64,000 nt of DNA from Oscillospiraceae bacterium (GTDB taxonomy: Bacteria > Bacillota > Clostridia > Oscillospirales > Oscillospiraceae), in NCBI GenBank assembly GCA_015067785.1, contig SVLR01000007.1:1-64000 (forward strand). Reading direction: 5' to 3'. The notes under the pieces were generated by a model. That model saw nothing but the letters and a program-made list of their open reading frames with translations, was not told the DNA's origin and did no database searches. Below are positions 43,878-52,728 of this stretch, piece by piece (position 1 is the stretch's first letter; each line of letters starts with the position of its first letter). The position numbers and the translations under genes are program-made.

Positions 43878-45029
43878 TTAAGAAAGATTGTTGCGTACAG
43901 AAAGTCTTGCAAGGCGGTCTGCCTCCAGAATCTCCTCCAGGGTGGGATTTTCCTTAAACGGAATTTCCCGAACCGCCTGAGATACCAAGCGGTAAATGTC
44001 GTAAAAGCCGATCTTATCGTCTAAATAAAGGGCAACCGCTTCTTCATTGGCGCCGTTCATTGCGGCGCAGGCATTGCCACCCTTTTCAGCGCACTCCCGG
44101 GCAAGGGCGAGGCAAGGAAAGGCATCCATATCCGGCTCCGCAAAGGTCAGCGCGCCGCATTTCGTTAAGTCCAGCTTGGGAACTACACAGTCCTGCCTTT
44201 CGGGATAGGTCATAGCCAGCTGGATGGGAAGCCGCATATCCGGCGCGCCCAGCTGCGCCATTACGCCGCCGTCGATAAATTCCACAAGGGAGTGGACAAT
44301 GCTTTGGCGGTGGATGAGAACATCCACTTGGGAAAGGGGCAGGTCGTAAAGCCGCATTGCCTCAATGACCTCCAGACCCTTATTCATAAGGGTAGCGCAG
44401 TCAATGGTGATCTTCGCGCCCATCTTCCAGTTGGGATGGCGGAGCGCATCGGCTTTGGTCACCTTGCTTAGCTGTTCCTTATCCATTCCGTAGAAAGGAC
44501 CGCCGGAGCAGGTCAGCAGGATCCGCTTTACCTCTTTTTTCTTATCCTTTACACCCATCAGGCATTGGAAGATGGCTGAATGCTCGGAATCCACAGGGAT
44601 GATTTCCGCCCCGCATTCCTTAGCCTCACGCATCACCAGCTCACCGGCGCAGACCAAGGTCTCCTTATTGGCAAGACCGATCCGTTTTCCGGCGCGGATG
44701 GCTTCCAATGTGGGCTTCAGTCCCACCATACCTACTACGGCAGTGATCACACAGTCCGCCTGCGGTATGGTGGCCGCAGCGCACAAGCCACCCTCACCCC
44801 AGTAAACCTCTGTGGGAAGGTCGGCAATCGCCTGATGCAGCTGCTGCGCCGCCTCCTTGGTTGCCATAACGGCAAGGCGGGGTCTGTACTTTCTGCACTG
44901 CTGTGCCATCAATTCCACATTCGTGCCGGCGGTCAGTGCCGCCACAGAAAGACCCAAATGATCCACAATATCCAAGGTCTGCCGGCCGATCGAGCCGGTA
45001 GAGCCCAGTATACTCACACACTTTATCAT
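43878..45029 (-). CDS. dxr: 1-deoxy-D-xylulose 5-phosphate reductoisomerase
   Basis: A 383-residue MEP pathway enzyme. NADPH motif LGSTGSIGRQTLD, NKETLVCAGE, PVDSEHSAIFQCL (metal site) and the substrate loop MGAKITIDCATLMNKGLE are present. It is 1 bp from cdsA and 12 bp from rseP. Confidence 0.96.
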   Translation of the reverse strand: MIKCVSILGSTGSIGRQTLDIVDHLGLSVAALTAGTNVELMAQQCRKYRPRLAVMATKEAAQQLHQAIADLPTEVYWGEGGLCAAATIPQADCVITAVVGMVGLKPTLEAIRAGKRIGLANKETLVCAGELVMREAKECGAEIIPVDSEHSAIFQCLMGVKDKKKEVKRILLTCSGGPFYGMDKEQLSKVTKADALRHPNWKMGAKITIDCATLMNKGLEVIEAMRLYDLPLSQVDVLIHRQSIVHSLVEFIDGGVMAQLGAPDMRLPIQLAMTYPERQDCVVPKLDLTKCGALTFAEPDMDAFPCLALARECAEKGGNACAAMNGANEEAVALYLDDKIGFYDIYRLVSQAVREIPFKENPTLEEILEADRLARLSVRNNLS

Positions 45030-45030
45030 A

Positions 45031-45843
45031 TTACATCACCACGGGAATCAGAAGCAGCAATGCTTCCGTCAGGGGGGCGACCACGGTGGTGGAGTCGAAG
45101 CGGTCCAAGATACCGCCGTGACCGGGAATGAGATTGCCGTAGTCTTTAATGCCTGTCTGCCGCTTGATGGCAGAGAAGCTCAGATCGCCAAAAACGCCCG
45201 CCAGCGCACCCACGATACCATAAAGGACAGCATAAAAGTAATTGACTTTCAGGTTAAAGCCAAACTGCATAATAAGGCAGTAGACCACCATTCCCAGCAC
45301 CGTCATCAGCACACCACCGATCACACCCTCGACGGTCTTATTGGGGCTGACCACCGGGGCGAGCTTGTGCTTGCCGAAAAATCTTCCTGCAAAGTATGCG
45401 CCGGTATCAGAGACCATAGACAGCACAAAGGGAATAAATACGAGATAAATGCCCTTTTCCGTGGCAAAGATCCGCACCACCGCAGAGAGCATAAAGGGCA
45501 CAACGATGCCTGCCATAAAGGTCACGGCTACCTGTGTATAGGGCAGCTTTCCCTTAGAGAGGAGAAGCTCCATATATAAAAGTGCGGTAAATACAAGGAT
45601 ACCCATAAGAGCAAAGGCATAAACGCAGCCGAAAAAGCTCCATATCGGCACGATAAAGGCAGATATCATCGCATAAACGATCAGCCGCTTGTGGGTCACC
45701 AGCTTTGTACCCTGCAGCAGCTCATAGGCGCCGATGGCAGCCATGGCAGAAAAGAGCACAGCGGTGCAGATCTTCGGCAGTACCAAGAGGAAAAGCAGCA
45801 GCAACGGCAAAAGAACTGCGGCGGCAAGTATTCTCGTTTTCAT
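45031..45843 (-). CDS. cdsA: phosphatidate cytidylyltransferase
   Basis: A 270-residue membrane enzyme making CDP-diacylglycerol. Seven to eight helices and the signature SPNKTVEGVIGGVLMT...YGNLIPGHGGILDRFDS are clear. It follows uppS with 2 bp between. Confidence 0.95.
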   Translation of the reverse strand: MKTRILAAAVLLPLLLLFLLVLPKICTAVLFSAMAAIGAYELLQGTKLVTHKRLIVYAMISAFIVPIWSFFGCVYAFALMGILVFTALLYMELLLSKGKLPYTQVAVTFMAGIVVPFMLSAVVRIFATEKGIYLVFIPFVLSMVSDTGAYFAGRFFGKHKLAPVVSPNKTVEGVIGGVLMTVLGMVVYCLIMQFGFNLKVNYFYAVLYGIVGALAGVFGDLSFSAIKRQTGIKDYGNLIPGHGGILDRFDSTTVVAPLTEALLLLIPVVM

Positions 45844-45845
45844 CC

Positions 45846-46574
45846 TTACGCACCTCCAAAACGACGGTTACGGCTGTGATATTCCCGAATCGCTTCATCT
45901 AAATCTTTCCCGGTAAAGTCCGGCCACAGCACATCCATAAATACATACTCCGAATAAGCGGACTGCCAAAGCAGGAAGTTGCTTGTCCGCTTTTCGCCCG
46001 AGGGGCGGATGATCAGCTCCGGGTCGGGCACATCAAAAGAATATAAGTAGCGGGAGAGCATTTCTTCCGTCAAGTCTTCCGGCTTATGCTTTCCGGCAAG
46101 CACATCGGTGGAAAATGCCTTCGCTGCCCGAACCAGTTCGTCTCTGCCGCCGTAGTTAAAGCAGAAATTTACCTGCCGCTCCGTAAATACCGCAGAGCGC
46201 TCCTCTACCGCATAGCATCTTGCCTGCAGCTCGGGAGACAGACGGGAAAGGTCGCCAAAAAACCGGATGCGGCAGCACACAGACTCCAGATCCGCCAGCG
46301 CTTCGTCCAAATACTTCCCCATCAGCTCCATAATACCTGCCACTTCCTCTTCGGACCGTTTCCAGTTCTCCGTGGAAAAGGCGTAGACCGTCAGGTACTG
46401 CACACCGATATCCCGACAGTGCTCCGCAATACGGCGGAAGGTCTCGCCGCCGGCTGCGTGACCGGCAGAGCGAGGCAGTCCCCTTTTCTTTGCCCAGCGG
46501 CCGTTGCCGTCCATAATGATGGCAATGTGCCGGGGTGGGGGCAATATTTCCTTATGCTTCTTAAAAAGTGCCAT
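45846..46574 (-). CDS. uppS: isoprenyl (undecaprenyl) diphosphate synthase
   Basis: A 242-residue cis-prenyltransferase making the lipid carrier for wall synthesis. IIMDGNGRWAKKRGLPRSAGH holds the catalytic Asp22; later come YAFSTENWKRS, NFCFNYGGRDELV and PDPELIIRPSGEKRTSNFLLWQSAYSE. It lies 58 bp after frr, with a hairpin in the gap. Confidence 0.96.
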   Translation of the reverse strand: MALFKKHKEILPPPRHIAIIMDGNGRWAKKRGLPRSAGHAAGGETFRRIAEHCRDIGVQYLTVYAFSTENWKRSEEEVAGIMELMGKYLDEALADLESVCCRIRFFGDLSRLSPELQARCYAVEERSAVFTERQVNFCFNYGGRDELVRAAKAFSTDVLAGKHKPEDLTEEMLSRYLYSFDVPDPELIIRPSGEKRTSNFLLWQSAYSEYVFMDVLWPDFTGKDLDEAIREYHSRNRRFGGA

Positions 46575-46632
46575 AGTAGACCCCTTCCTTCCGATTAAGA
46601 CGGAGGTGCTGTTGCCAACACCCCCGTGCTTT

Positions 46633-47187
46633 TTAGATCGCCATCAGTTCCTTTTCCTTGGCTGCCAGCGCCTCGTCTACCTTCTTTGTAAACTTGTCCA
46701 GCAGATCCTGCAGATCCTTTTCGGCTACCTTCTGGTCGTCCTCAGTGATCTCGGACTTCTTCTTCAGGTTCTTTACATAGTCCATACCGTCACGACGGAT
46801 ATTCCGCATAGCAACCTTTGCGTCCTCGGCATACTTCTTGACCTGCTTTGTCAGATCGCGGCGGCGCTCCTCGGTCAGCTGGGGGAAGTTCAGGCGGATC
46901 ACACGGCCGTCGTTCTGGGGGTTGATGCCCAGATCGGACATTAAAATAGCCTTTTCAATGTCCCGCAGGAGCTTTGTGTCCCAAGGCTGGATCACAAGGG
47001 TACGGGCATCGGGAGAGGAAATGGTCGCCACACCGTTTAAGGGGGTCTCACTGCCGTAGTACTCGACAGTAATGCGGTCCAGCACCTTTGCATTGGCGCG
47101 GCCTGCCCGGACTGCGCCGAAGTTCTCGCTCAGCACATCCAGGGTCTTTTCCATTTTTCTTGCGTATTCGCTAAAATCTACTTTCAT
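46633..47187 (-). CDS. frr: ribosome recycling factor
   Basis: A 184-residue RRF. RAGRANAKVLDRITVEYYGSETPL and VIRLNFPQLTEERRRDLTKQVKKYAEDAKVAMRNIRRD are family signatures. It splits post-termination ribosomes with EF-G. It follows pyrH by 4 bp. Confidence 0.97.
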   Translation of the reverse strand: MKVDFSEYARKMEKTLDVLSENFGAVRAGRANAKVLDRITVEYYGSETPLNGVATISSPDARTLVIQPWDTKLLRDIEKAILMSDLGINPQNDGRVIRLNFPQLTEERRRDLTKQVKKYAEDAKVAMRNIRRDGMDYVKNLKKKSEITEDDQKVAEKDLQDLLDKFTKKVDEALAAKEKELMAI

Positions 47188-47191
47188 ATAT

Positions 47192-47911
47192 TTATGCCTC
47201 CTTAACAGTTGTTCCTATTTTTTCACCGCATACTACGCGGATGATATTTTCCGGGTCCTTCAGCGCGAAGCAGATTAGCGTCGCGTGGTTGTCCATTGCT
47301 AGAGTCATTGCGGTAGAATCGGTCGCCTTCAGGTGACGGGCAAGGACCTCATCGTAGGTCAGCTCGTCGAACTTGACCGCCGTGGGGTCAAGATTGGGGT
47401 CGGCAGAATAGATGCCGTCCACATTTTTTGCCATCAGAATAGCGTCGGCTTCAATTTCCACACCCCGGAGCACTGCGCCGGTGTCGGTGGAGAAATAGGG
47501 ATGTCCGGTACCGCAGGCAAAGATAACGACTTTACCCTCGTTTAAGTAACGGTCCGCCAAGTCCCGGGTAAAATACTCCGTAAACTTGGGCATTTCCACA
47601 GCAGACAGCACTCTTGCATCCACACCGTGCTGAGAAAGGGCATCCGCCACCGCGATAGAGTTCATAGCCGTCGCCAGCATACCCATAGAGTCTGCGTGGC
47701 TGCGCTGCATTTTATCCGCGCCGTCCTTCACGCCCCGCCAGTAGTTGCCGCCACCGATGGTAATGCCGATCTGGACACCCATTTCTACGCACTTCTTAAT
47801 TGTGCGGCAGACGGTATGGAGAATTTCAAAATCAATACCCCGGCGCATATCGCCCGCCAGCGCTTCCCCGCTGAGCTTTAAGAGAATTCGTTTGTATTTG
47901 ATCTGGGACAT
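47192..47911 (-). CDS. pyrH: UMP kinase
   Basis: A 239-residue amino-acid-kinase-fold enzyme making UDP. LLKLSGEALAG, IGGGNYWRG, ATAMNSIAVADAL and GTGHPYFSTDTGAVLRG are seen. It is the first gene of the large run, with AAGGGAG before the ATG and a clear promoter. rpsB and tsf, often upstream, are not here; glnS diverges instead. Confidence 0.97.
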   Translation of the reverse strand: MSQIKYKRILLKLSGEALAGDMRRGIDFEILHTVCRTIKKCVEMGVQIGITIGGGNYWRGVKDGADKMQRSHADSMGMLATAMNSIAVADALSQHGVDARVLSAVEMPKFTEYFTRDLADRYLNEGKVVIFACGTGHPYFSTDTGAVLRGVEIEADAILMAKNVDGIYSADPNLDPTAVKFDELTYDEVLARHLKATDSTAMTLAMDNHATLICFALKDPENIIRVVCGEKIGTTVKEA

Positions 47912-47943
47912 TTTATTTTACTCCCTTCCTTTTCTCTCCCTCT

Positions 47944-47972
47944 ATTCTATAATAAGAATGCCAAATTGACAA
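47944..47972 (-). promoter_or_regulatory. sigma-A promoter of the pyrH-polC operon
   Basis: Minus strand TTGTCA (47967-47972), 17 bp, TAGAAT (47944-47949). Confidence 0.78.
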
Positions 47973-48052
47973 CTAAAATTTCTCTAAATTCGCAAATTGT
48001 TTTCATCTTTGGGCCGCGAAAGAAGTTTTCCGTTAAATTTCCGGATTTCCGG

Positions 48053-48081
48053 TTGCAAATTATGGAAATGTGGTTTATAAT
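48053..48081 (+). promoter_or_regulatory. sigma-A promoter of glnS
   Basis: TTGCAA (48053-48058), 17 bp, TATAAT (48076-48081); the ATG is 34 bp further. No T-box is present. Confidence 0.8.
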
Positions 48082-48114
48082 AAACTGTAATTTTCACGAA
48101 ATGAGGTACGAATA

Positions 48115-49794
48115 ATGGCTGAAATGACCGAGAGCAAGAATTTCATTCACGCCTTTATTGAAGAAGATATTGCCGAAGGTGGCCGCTATGCCGGCAAGAC
48201 CGTTCACACCCGGTTTCCGCCGGAGCCTAACGGTTATCTCCACATCGGTCACTGCAAGGCGCTGATCATCGACTTTGGCACTGCCGAAAAGTTCGGCGGT
48301 CTTTGCAATCTGCGTATGGACGACACCAACCCCACAAAAGAGGATGTGGAGTTCGTTGAAGCGATTAAAGAGGACATTCACTGGCTGGGCTTTGACTGGG
48401 GCGACCGCTTTTACTACGGCTCTGACTATTTTGAAAAAGACTACGAGTACGCAGTTGAGCTGATTAAAAAAGGTCTTGCCTATGTCTGCGAGCTGACCCC
48501 CGAGCAGGCAAAGGAAATGCGCGGTGACCTCAATACCCCTGCTGTCTCCCCCTACCGTGACCGTCCCATTGAGGAGAGTCTCGATCTGTTCGCACGGATG
48601 CGGGCCGGCGAATTTGAGGACAACAAATACACCCTCCGTGCAAAAATTGACCTTGCCAGCGGCAACTTCAATATGCGTGACCCGGTGATCTACCGAATCC
48701 GTCATATGCATCATCACCGGCAGGGCGACAAGTGGTGCATCTATCCCATGTACGACTTTGCCCATCCTATTCAGGACGCTCTGGAGGGCATCACCCACTC
48801 TCTGTGCTCTTTGGAGTTTGAAAACCACAGACCCCTTTATAACTGGGTGGTAGAAAATGTCTCCGTGCCCCACACACCCCGGCAGATCGAATTTGCACGA
48901 CTGGGCATCGACCACACGGTACTTTCTAAGCGGAAATTAAGAGCACTAGTAGAAAACGGCTATGTCTCCGGCTGGGACGATCCCCGGATGCCAACGCTGT
49001 GCGGTCTGCGCCGCCGTGGCTACACCCCTGCCGCCATCCGTAATTTCTGTGACCGTGTAGGTGTTGCAAAAAGCCCCAACACCATCGAGTATGGTTTCTT
49101 AGAGCACTGCCTCCGGGAGGATCTCAACGAAAAGGCACAGCGCGTGATGGCTGTATTAAAGCCCATCAAGCTGACCATTACCAACTATCCCGAGGGCAAA
49201 TCCGAGACCTTTGAGGTGGAGAATAATCCCAACGATCCTGAGGCAGGCACACGCACCATCACCTTCTCCCGGAATTTGTGGATCGAAAATGATGATTTCC
49301 TCGCAGAGCCGGTACCCAAGTATAAGCGTCTGTTCCCCGGCGGTCCTGAGTGTAGACTTAAGGGCGCCTATGTGATCTCCTGCACCGGCTGTGTCACCGA
49401 TGAAAACGGCAATGTAACGGAAGTGCTTGCCACCTACGATCCCGACTCCAAGGGCGGTGATCCCGCTGACGGCCGCAAGATCAAGGGTGCGACCATCCAC
49501 TGGGTAGATGCTGAGACTTGTCTCGATGCCGAGGTCCGTCAGTATTCTAACCTCTTTGACGATCCCGATCCCGACGCCGCAGGCAAGGATTTCCTCGCCT
49601 GCCTGAACCCGAGTTCCTTGGAGGTGCTCACCGGCTGTAAGGTGGAAAAATCCCTCGAAAATGCAAAAGCGCCTGCATCCTATCAGTTTATGCGTCTTGG
49701 CTATTTCTGCCCGGACAGCAAGGACTGCACGCCTGACCATCTGGTCTTTAACCGCAGCGTCAGCCTGAAGGATAGCTTTAAGCCCGTAAAATAA
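48115..49794 (+). CDS. glnS: glutaminyl-tRNA synthetase
   Basis: A 559-residue class I synthetase. The HIGH motif is in PPEPNGYLHIGHCKA, the KMSKS loop reads VLSKRKL, and RMDDTNPTKEDVEFV, HHRQGDKWCIYPMYDFAHPIQDALEGITHSLCSLEFE and NHRPLYNW are GlnRS-type, not GltX-type. The C-terminal anticodon-binding barrels follow. It has its own promoter and terminator. Confidence 0.95.
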   Translation: MAEMTESKNFIHAFIEEDIAEGGRYAGKTVHTRFPPEPNGYLHIGHCKALIIDFGTAEKFGGLCNLRMDDTNPTKEDVEFVEAIKEDIHWLGFDWGDRFYYGSDYFEKDYEYAVELIKKGLAYVCELTPEQAKEMRGDLNTPAVSPYRDRPIEESLDLFARMRAGEFEDNKYTLRAKIDLASGNFNMRDPVIYRIRHMHHHRQGDKWCIYPMYDFAHPIQDALEGITHSLCSLEFENHRPLYNWVVENVSVPHTPRQIEFARLGIDHTVLSKRKLRALVENGYVSGWDDPRMPTLCGLRRRGYTPAAIRNFCDRVGVAKSPNTIEYGFLEHCLREDLNEKAQRVMAVLKPIKLTITNYPEGKSETFEVENNPNDPEAGTRTITFSRNLWIENDDFLAEPVPKYKRLFPGGPECRLKGAYVISCTGCVTDENGNVTEVLATYDPDSKGGDPADGRKIKGATIHWVDAETCLDAEVRQYSNLFDDPDPDAAGKDFLACLNPSSLEVLTGCKVEKSLENAKAPASYQFMRLGYFCPDSKDCTPDHLVFNRSVSLKDSFKPVK

Positions 49795-49797
49795 TAC

Positions 49798-49825
49798 AAA
49801 AAGCCGCCCGGTTGGGCGGCTTTTT
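49798..49825 (+). terminator. terminator of glnS
   Basis: A 12-bp stem AAAAAGCCGCCC/GGGCGGCTTTTT with a GGTT loop and T run. Confidence 0.9.
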
Positions 49826-49849
49826 CAATTAACAGCACTGCATACCGGG

Positions 49850-49938
49850 AGATTGCCACGTCGCTTCGCTCCTCGCAATGACAGTGGAAGGTCGCAGGCG
49901 CGGTGGGAATCGACGGACGAGCAATGCTCGCCCCTACG
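49850..49938. repeat. composite repeat (CGCAATGACAG...GGAAGGTCGCAGG...CCCCTAC)
   Basis: AGATTGCCAC, a short hairpin, CGCAATGACAGTGGAAGGTCGCAGG, then GACGAGCAATGCTCGCCCCTAC. A second copy with the same order is at about 54283-54380. No coding potential. Confidence 0.65.
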
Positions 49939-49958
49939 GGTTATAATTATATTCCTGC

Positions 49959-49987
49959 TTGTGCTACACATAGGACTATGCTATACT
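49959..49987 (+). promoter_or_regulatory. sigma-A promoter of the aldo/keto reductase gene
   Basis: TTGTGC (49959-49964), 17 bp, TATACT (49982-49987), 27 bp before the ATG. Confidence 0.6.
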
Positions 49988-50014
49988 GAAAGAAAAAACG
50001 GAAAGAGGGATCTT

Positions 50015-51148
50015 ATGCAATACCGCAAATTGGGAAATACCGGGGTTAACATCTCCGCACTGGGCTTTGGCTGTATGAGACTGCCGGAATATCAGGACGA
50101 AAACGGCGACTGGCAGATCGATCAGGAAAAAGTAAATGAAATGCTCCTGCGCGCTTATGAATTGGGCGTAAACTATTTCGATACCGCGCCCTATTACTGC
50201 CACGGCGGCAGCGAAATCGCCATCGGCAAGGCACTCTCCCCCATTCGGGACAAAGTCTATATCTCCACAAAGTGCAATGTGAGCAAGGTCTCCAGCGCTG
50301 ATGAATATGAGGAAAGCCTAAACGAAAGCCTTCGGAAGCTTGGCACAGACTATGTAGACTTTTATCATTTCTGGGGCATCAACCAAAAGGAATTTGACGA
50401 GGTCATCGTCCCGCTTGGTCTTTTGGAGCGGGCAAAGGAATTAAAAGCTAAGGGCAAGATCCGCCACATTTCCTTTTCCTTCCACGACAAACCCGAAGCC
50501 CTAAAGTATATTACCGACAATGGAGAGGGTTTGGAGACCGTTCTGCTGCAGTATAACCTTTTGGACCGCGCCAATGAGGAAATGATGGCCTACGCAAGAA
50601 GCAAAGGCTTAGGCGTTCTTGTGATGGGTCCCGTAGGCGGCGGACGGCTGGCTGCACCTACGGAGCTTTCCCAAAAATTAGGCAGCGGCAACTTACATAC
50701 CTATGAGCTGGCACTGCGGTTTGTGCTGGGAAATAAAAGCGTTTGCTGTGCCCTGTCCGGCATGCAGACCGTAGAAATGGTAGAGCAGAATACTGCCATC
50801 GCCTCCCTACCTGAGCCGATGAGCGAGGAGCAGTGGAAAAAGGTTGGCGATTCCTTGGAGAATCTCAAGAAATTCTCGGAGCTGTACTGCACGGGCTGTG
50901 CCTACTGTCAGCCCTGCCCCAAGGGGATCAATATCCCGAAAATTTTTCAGGCCTATACTTATCACAATGTGTACGGTCTGTCCGAGCTGGCGAAAAAGAC
51001 CTACCTTGGCTACATAAACAACGAGAAAAATCCCGGTGCCACTGCCAGCGATTGCATCGGCTGCGGACAGTGCGAAGAGAGCTGTCCCCAAAAATTGCAG
51101 ATCCGGGAACTTCTTCAGATGGTAGACGAGAAATTGACAGCGCTGTAA
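50015..51148 (+). CDS. aldo/keto reductase with C-terminal 4Fe-4S domain
   Basis: A 377-residue oxidoreductase. The AKR barrel has FGCMRLPE, FDTAPYYCHGGSE (Asp and Tyr), ISTKCNV (Lys) and DFYHFWGIN (His), a full catalytic tetrad. The C-terminus carries CTGCAYCQPCPKGI and CIGCGQCEESCPQKL, a two-cluster ferredoxin domain. This fused form (COG1453 type) is common in anaerobes; electrons probably come from ferredoxin. The ATG at 50015 has AGAGGG upstream; the longer open frame runs into repeat DNA. Confidence 0.9.
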   Translation: MQYRKLGNTGVNISALGFGCMRLPEYQDENGDWQIDQEKVNEMLLRAYELGVNYFDTAPYYCHGGSEIAIGKALSPIRDKVYISTKCNVSKVSSADEYEESLNESLRKLGTDYVDFYHFWGINQKEFDEVIVPLGLLERAKELKAKGKIRHISFSFHDKPEALKYITDNGEGLETVLLQYNLLDRANEEMMAYARSKGLGVLVMGPVGGGRLAAPTELSQKLGSGNLHTYELALRFVLGNKSVCCALSGMQTVEMVEQNTAIASLPEPMSEEQWKKVGDSLENLKKFSELYCTGCAYCQPCPKGINIPKIFQAYTYHNVYGLSELAKKTYLGYINNEKNPGATASDCIGCGQCEESCPQKLQIRELLQMVDEKLTAL

Positions 51149-51157
51149 CCCCCAAAA

Positions 51158-51256
51158 AACCTTCCCCTTTGGGGAAGGTGGCAGCCCGTAAGGGCTGACG
51201 GATGAGGTTGACCTCACCCACCGCTCCGCGGTCCCCCCTCCCCAAAGGGGAGGGTT
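51158..51256. repeat. interspersed repeat, complete copy of the GACGGATGAGGT family
   Basis: AACCTTCCCCTTTGGGGAAGGTGGCAG, variable hairpin AGCCCGTAAGGGCT, GACGGATGAGGTTGACCTCACCCACCGC, TCCGCGGTCCCCCCTCCCC and AAAGGGGAGGG. The ends are themselves hairpins. The next gap (51257-51437) holds a GGGGCG...CCCCCTAC fragment, a 12-bp hairpin (51344-51371) and no gene. Confidence 0.75.
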
Positions 51257-51343
51257 TTCCGTTTTTGAGAATAGGGGCGTCGAAGGCGCCGCCCCCTACA
51301 AACTCCTTTGATGATGCACGCCCCAGCATCACAAATACACATA

Positions 51344-51371
51344 CAGCCCGAGCCGAAACCGGCTCGGGCTG
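51344..51371. terminator. strong hairpin downstream of the prepilin gene
   Basis: A 12-bp stem CAGCCCGAGCCG/CGGCTCGGGCTG with an AAAC loop. Neither strand has a clear T run, so termination is uncertain. Confidence 0.45.
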
Positions 51372-51437
51372 CAGAATTGTGTAATTGTCTCTAATTTGTA
51401 ACTATATAGTAATTTACGCCGTAAACGCACTTACTTA

Positions 51438-52688
51438 TTAGTTAGTGCTAATGGTTACCTTTCCGTCAGCAATCGTTACGACACCGGTGCAGTTCCCGAA
51501 AATGCACAGATTCTTCCACGCATCCTCGCCTGCAGCGCAGAGCTGCTCATAGGTCATAGTTTTACCGTTGCAAACGAAGGTGCCGCCGGTAATCTCGACG
51601 GAAGAAACACCATACTGCTGATCCTTCTGAATATAGAAGATGGCATTGCTGAAATCATGCGAGGACATGTTACCGGTAGAAACATGAGTACCGCCGTTAA
51701 TAACAATCTTACCGCCCTGAGATACGAAGATAGGAACAGCAGCTTCAGTATCCGTGTTGTTCAAGATGCCCACAGCACCCTTACCGCCGCAGGAAACGGT
51801 CACAGCATAGGAACCGGCCTTCACAGTGGCGTTATTCAGTTCGAGTTTTGCTTTACCGTCAGTGTTAGTACAACCGGCAATACCATTCTTATCGCCGATA
51901 ACTGTAGTGCCGTTCAAAACAAGCTCACCGGCCTTATCTAAACCGACAGCAGTGGAAGAAGGACCATTCTCATTAGTGAAGCTACCGGAACCGCCAATAT
52001 TACCGCCATTGATGGTCAGTTTACCAACAACAACGCTGACAGGAATACCGGTGATAGTTCCATTGGTATTCAGCGTGGAATCGCCCATCTCAATGGTGAT
52101 ATCAGCACCATCCTTGTCAACCTTAAGAATATTTGCGCTGTCCAAAACAACACTTTCGTCCATATACATAGTTTGCGTGCCGCCTGCAGCCAGAGCAGCA
52201 GAGAAGTCAGCGGCATTCGCATAGATATCCATAACATTAGCATTATTGAGGTTCGTTGCTTTTAGTTGTTTGGCAGCATCTCTGTCTGCGGTAGCAAAGT
52301 ACCAGCTGCTGCCAAGAGGGGTGTAGTCCTTGTTGTTTGCATAAATGACCTTGTAGCCATCCTCACCGTCTACCAGCAGGATCTGGTTGGTGTCCTTTTC
52401 CCATACGAAGAAACAGCCTTCGGTGGTGGGGTTCAGGTTGGAGATGATGTAACCGGCATTTCTGGCGGCAAGCAAAACTTCCTTGAATTCATCGACCTTG
52501 TCGCCGGAGGCACCTTCCATAGCAATCGCTGTATTCAGGTTCTTTGCCAACTGGGTGTCAGCAGAGATGTTAGCCTTCTTAACAAGGTTTGCGAATGTGG
52601 GGATCAGCACGGCAGCGAGGATCGCGATCACAGCGATGACGATGACAAGCTCTACCGTGGTGAAGCCTTTTTTGTTACTTCTTCTCAT
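51438..52688 (-). CDS. type IV prepilin-like surface protein with large passenger domain
   Basis: A 416-residue protein. The class III signal peptide reads MRRSNKKGFTTVELVIVIAV, with cleavage expected at Gly8/Phe9 and the conserved Glu13 at mature position 5, followed by the hydrophobic pilin helix (to about 36). Unlike major pilins (about 150 residues), about 350 residues follow, rich in short Gly/Asn/Thr strands (TINGGNIGGSGS, LVLNGTTVIGDKNG, VEITGGTFVCNGK) suggesting a beta-helix-like, possibly adhesive, domain. No pilus assembly or prepilin peptidase gene is adjacent. AAGGAG lies 9 bases before the ATG. In the present orientation no clear promoter drives it; see the invertible segment at 52729-52959. 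Confidence 0.85.
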   Translation of the reverse strand: MRRSNKKGFTTVELVIVIAVIAILAAVLIPTFANLVKKANISADTQLAKNLNTAIAMEGASGDKVDEFKEVLLAARNAGYIISNLNPTTEGCFFVWEKDTNQILLVDGEDGYKVIYANNKDYTPLGSSWYFATADRDAAKQLKATNLNNANVMDIYANAADFSAALAAGGTQTMYMDESVVLDSANILKVDKDGADITIEMGDSTLNTNGTITGIPVSVVVGKLTINGGNIGGSGSFTNENGPSSTAVGLDKAGELVLNGTTVIGDKNGIAGCTNTDGKAKLELNNATVKAGSYAVTVSCGGKGAVGILNNTDTEAAVPIFVSQGGKIVINGGTHVSTGNMSSHDFSNAIFYIQKDQQYGVSSVEITGGTFVCNGKTMTYEQLCAAGEDAWKNLCIFGNCTGVVTIADGKVTISTN

Positions 52689-52728
52689 TGTTTTTTACTC
52701 CTTTTTTTCAAGATTTTTGTTGGCAATG

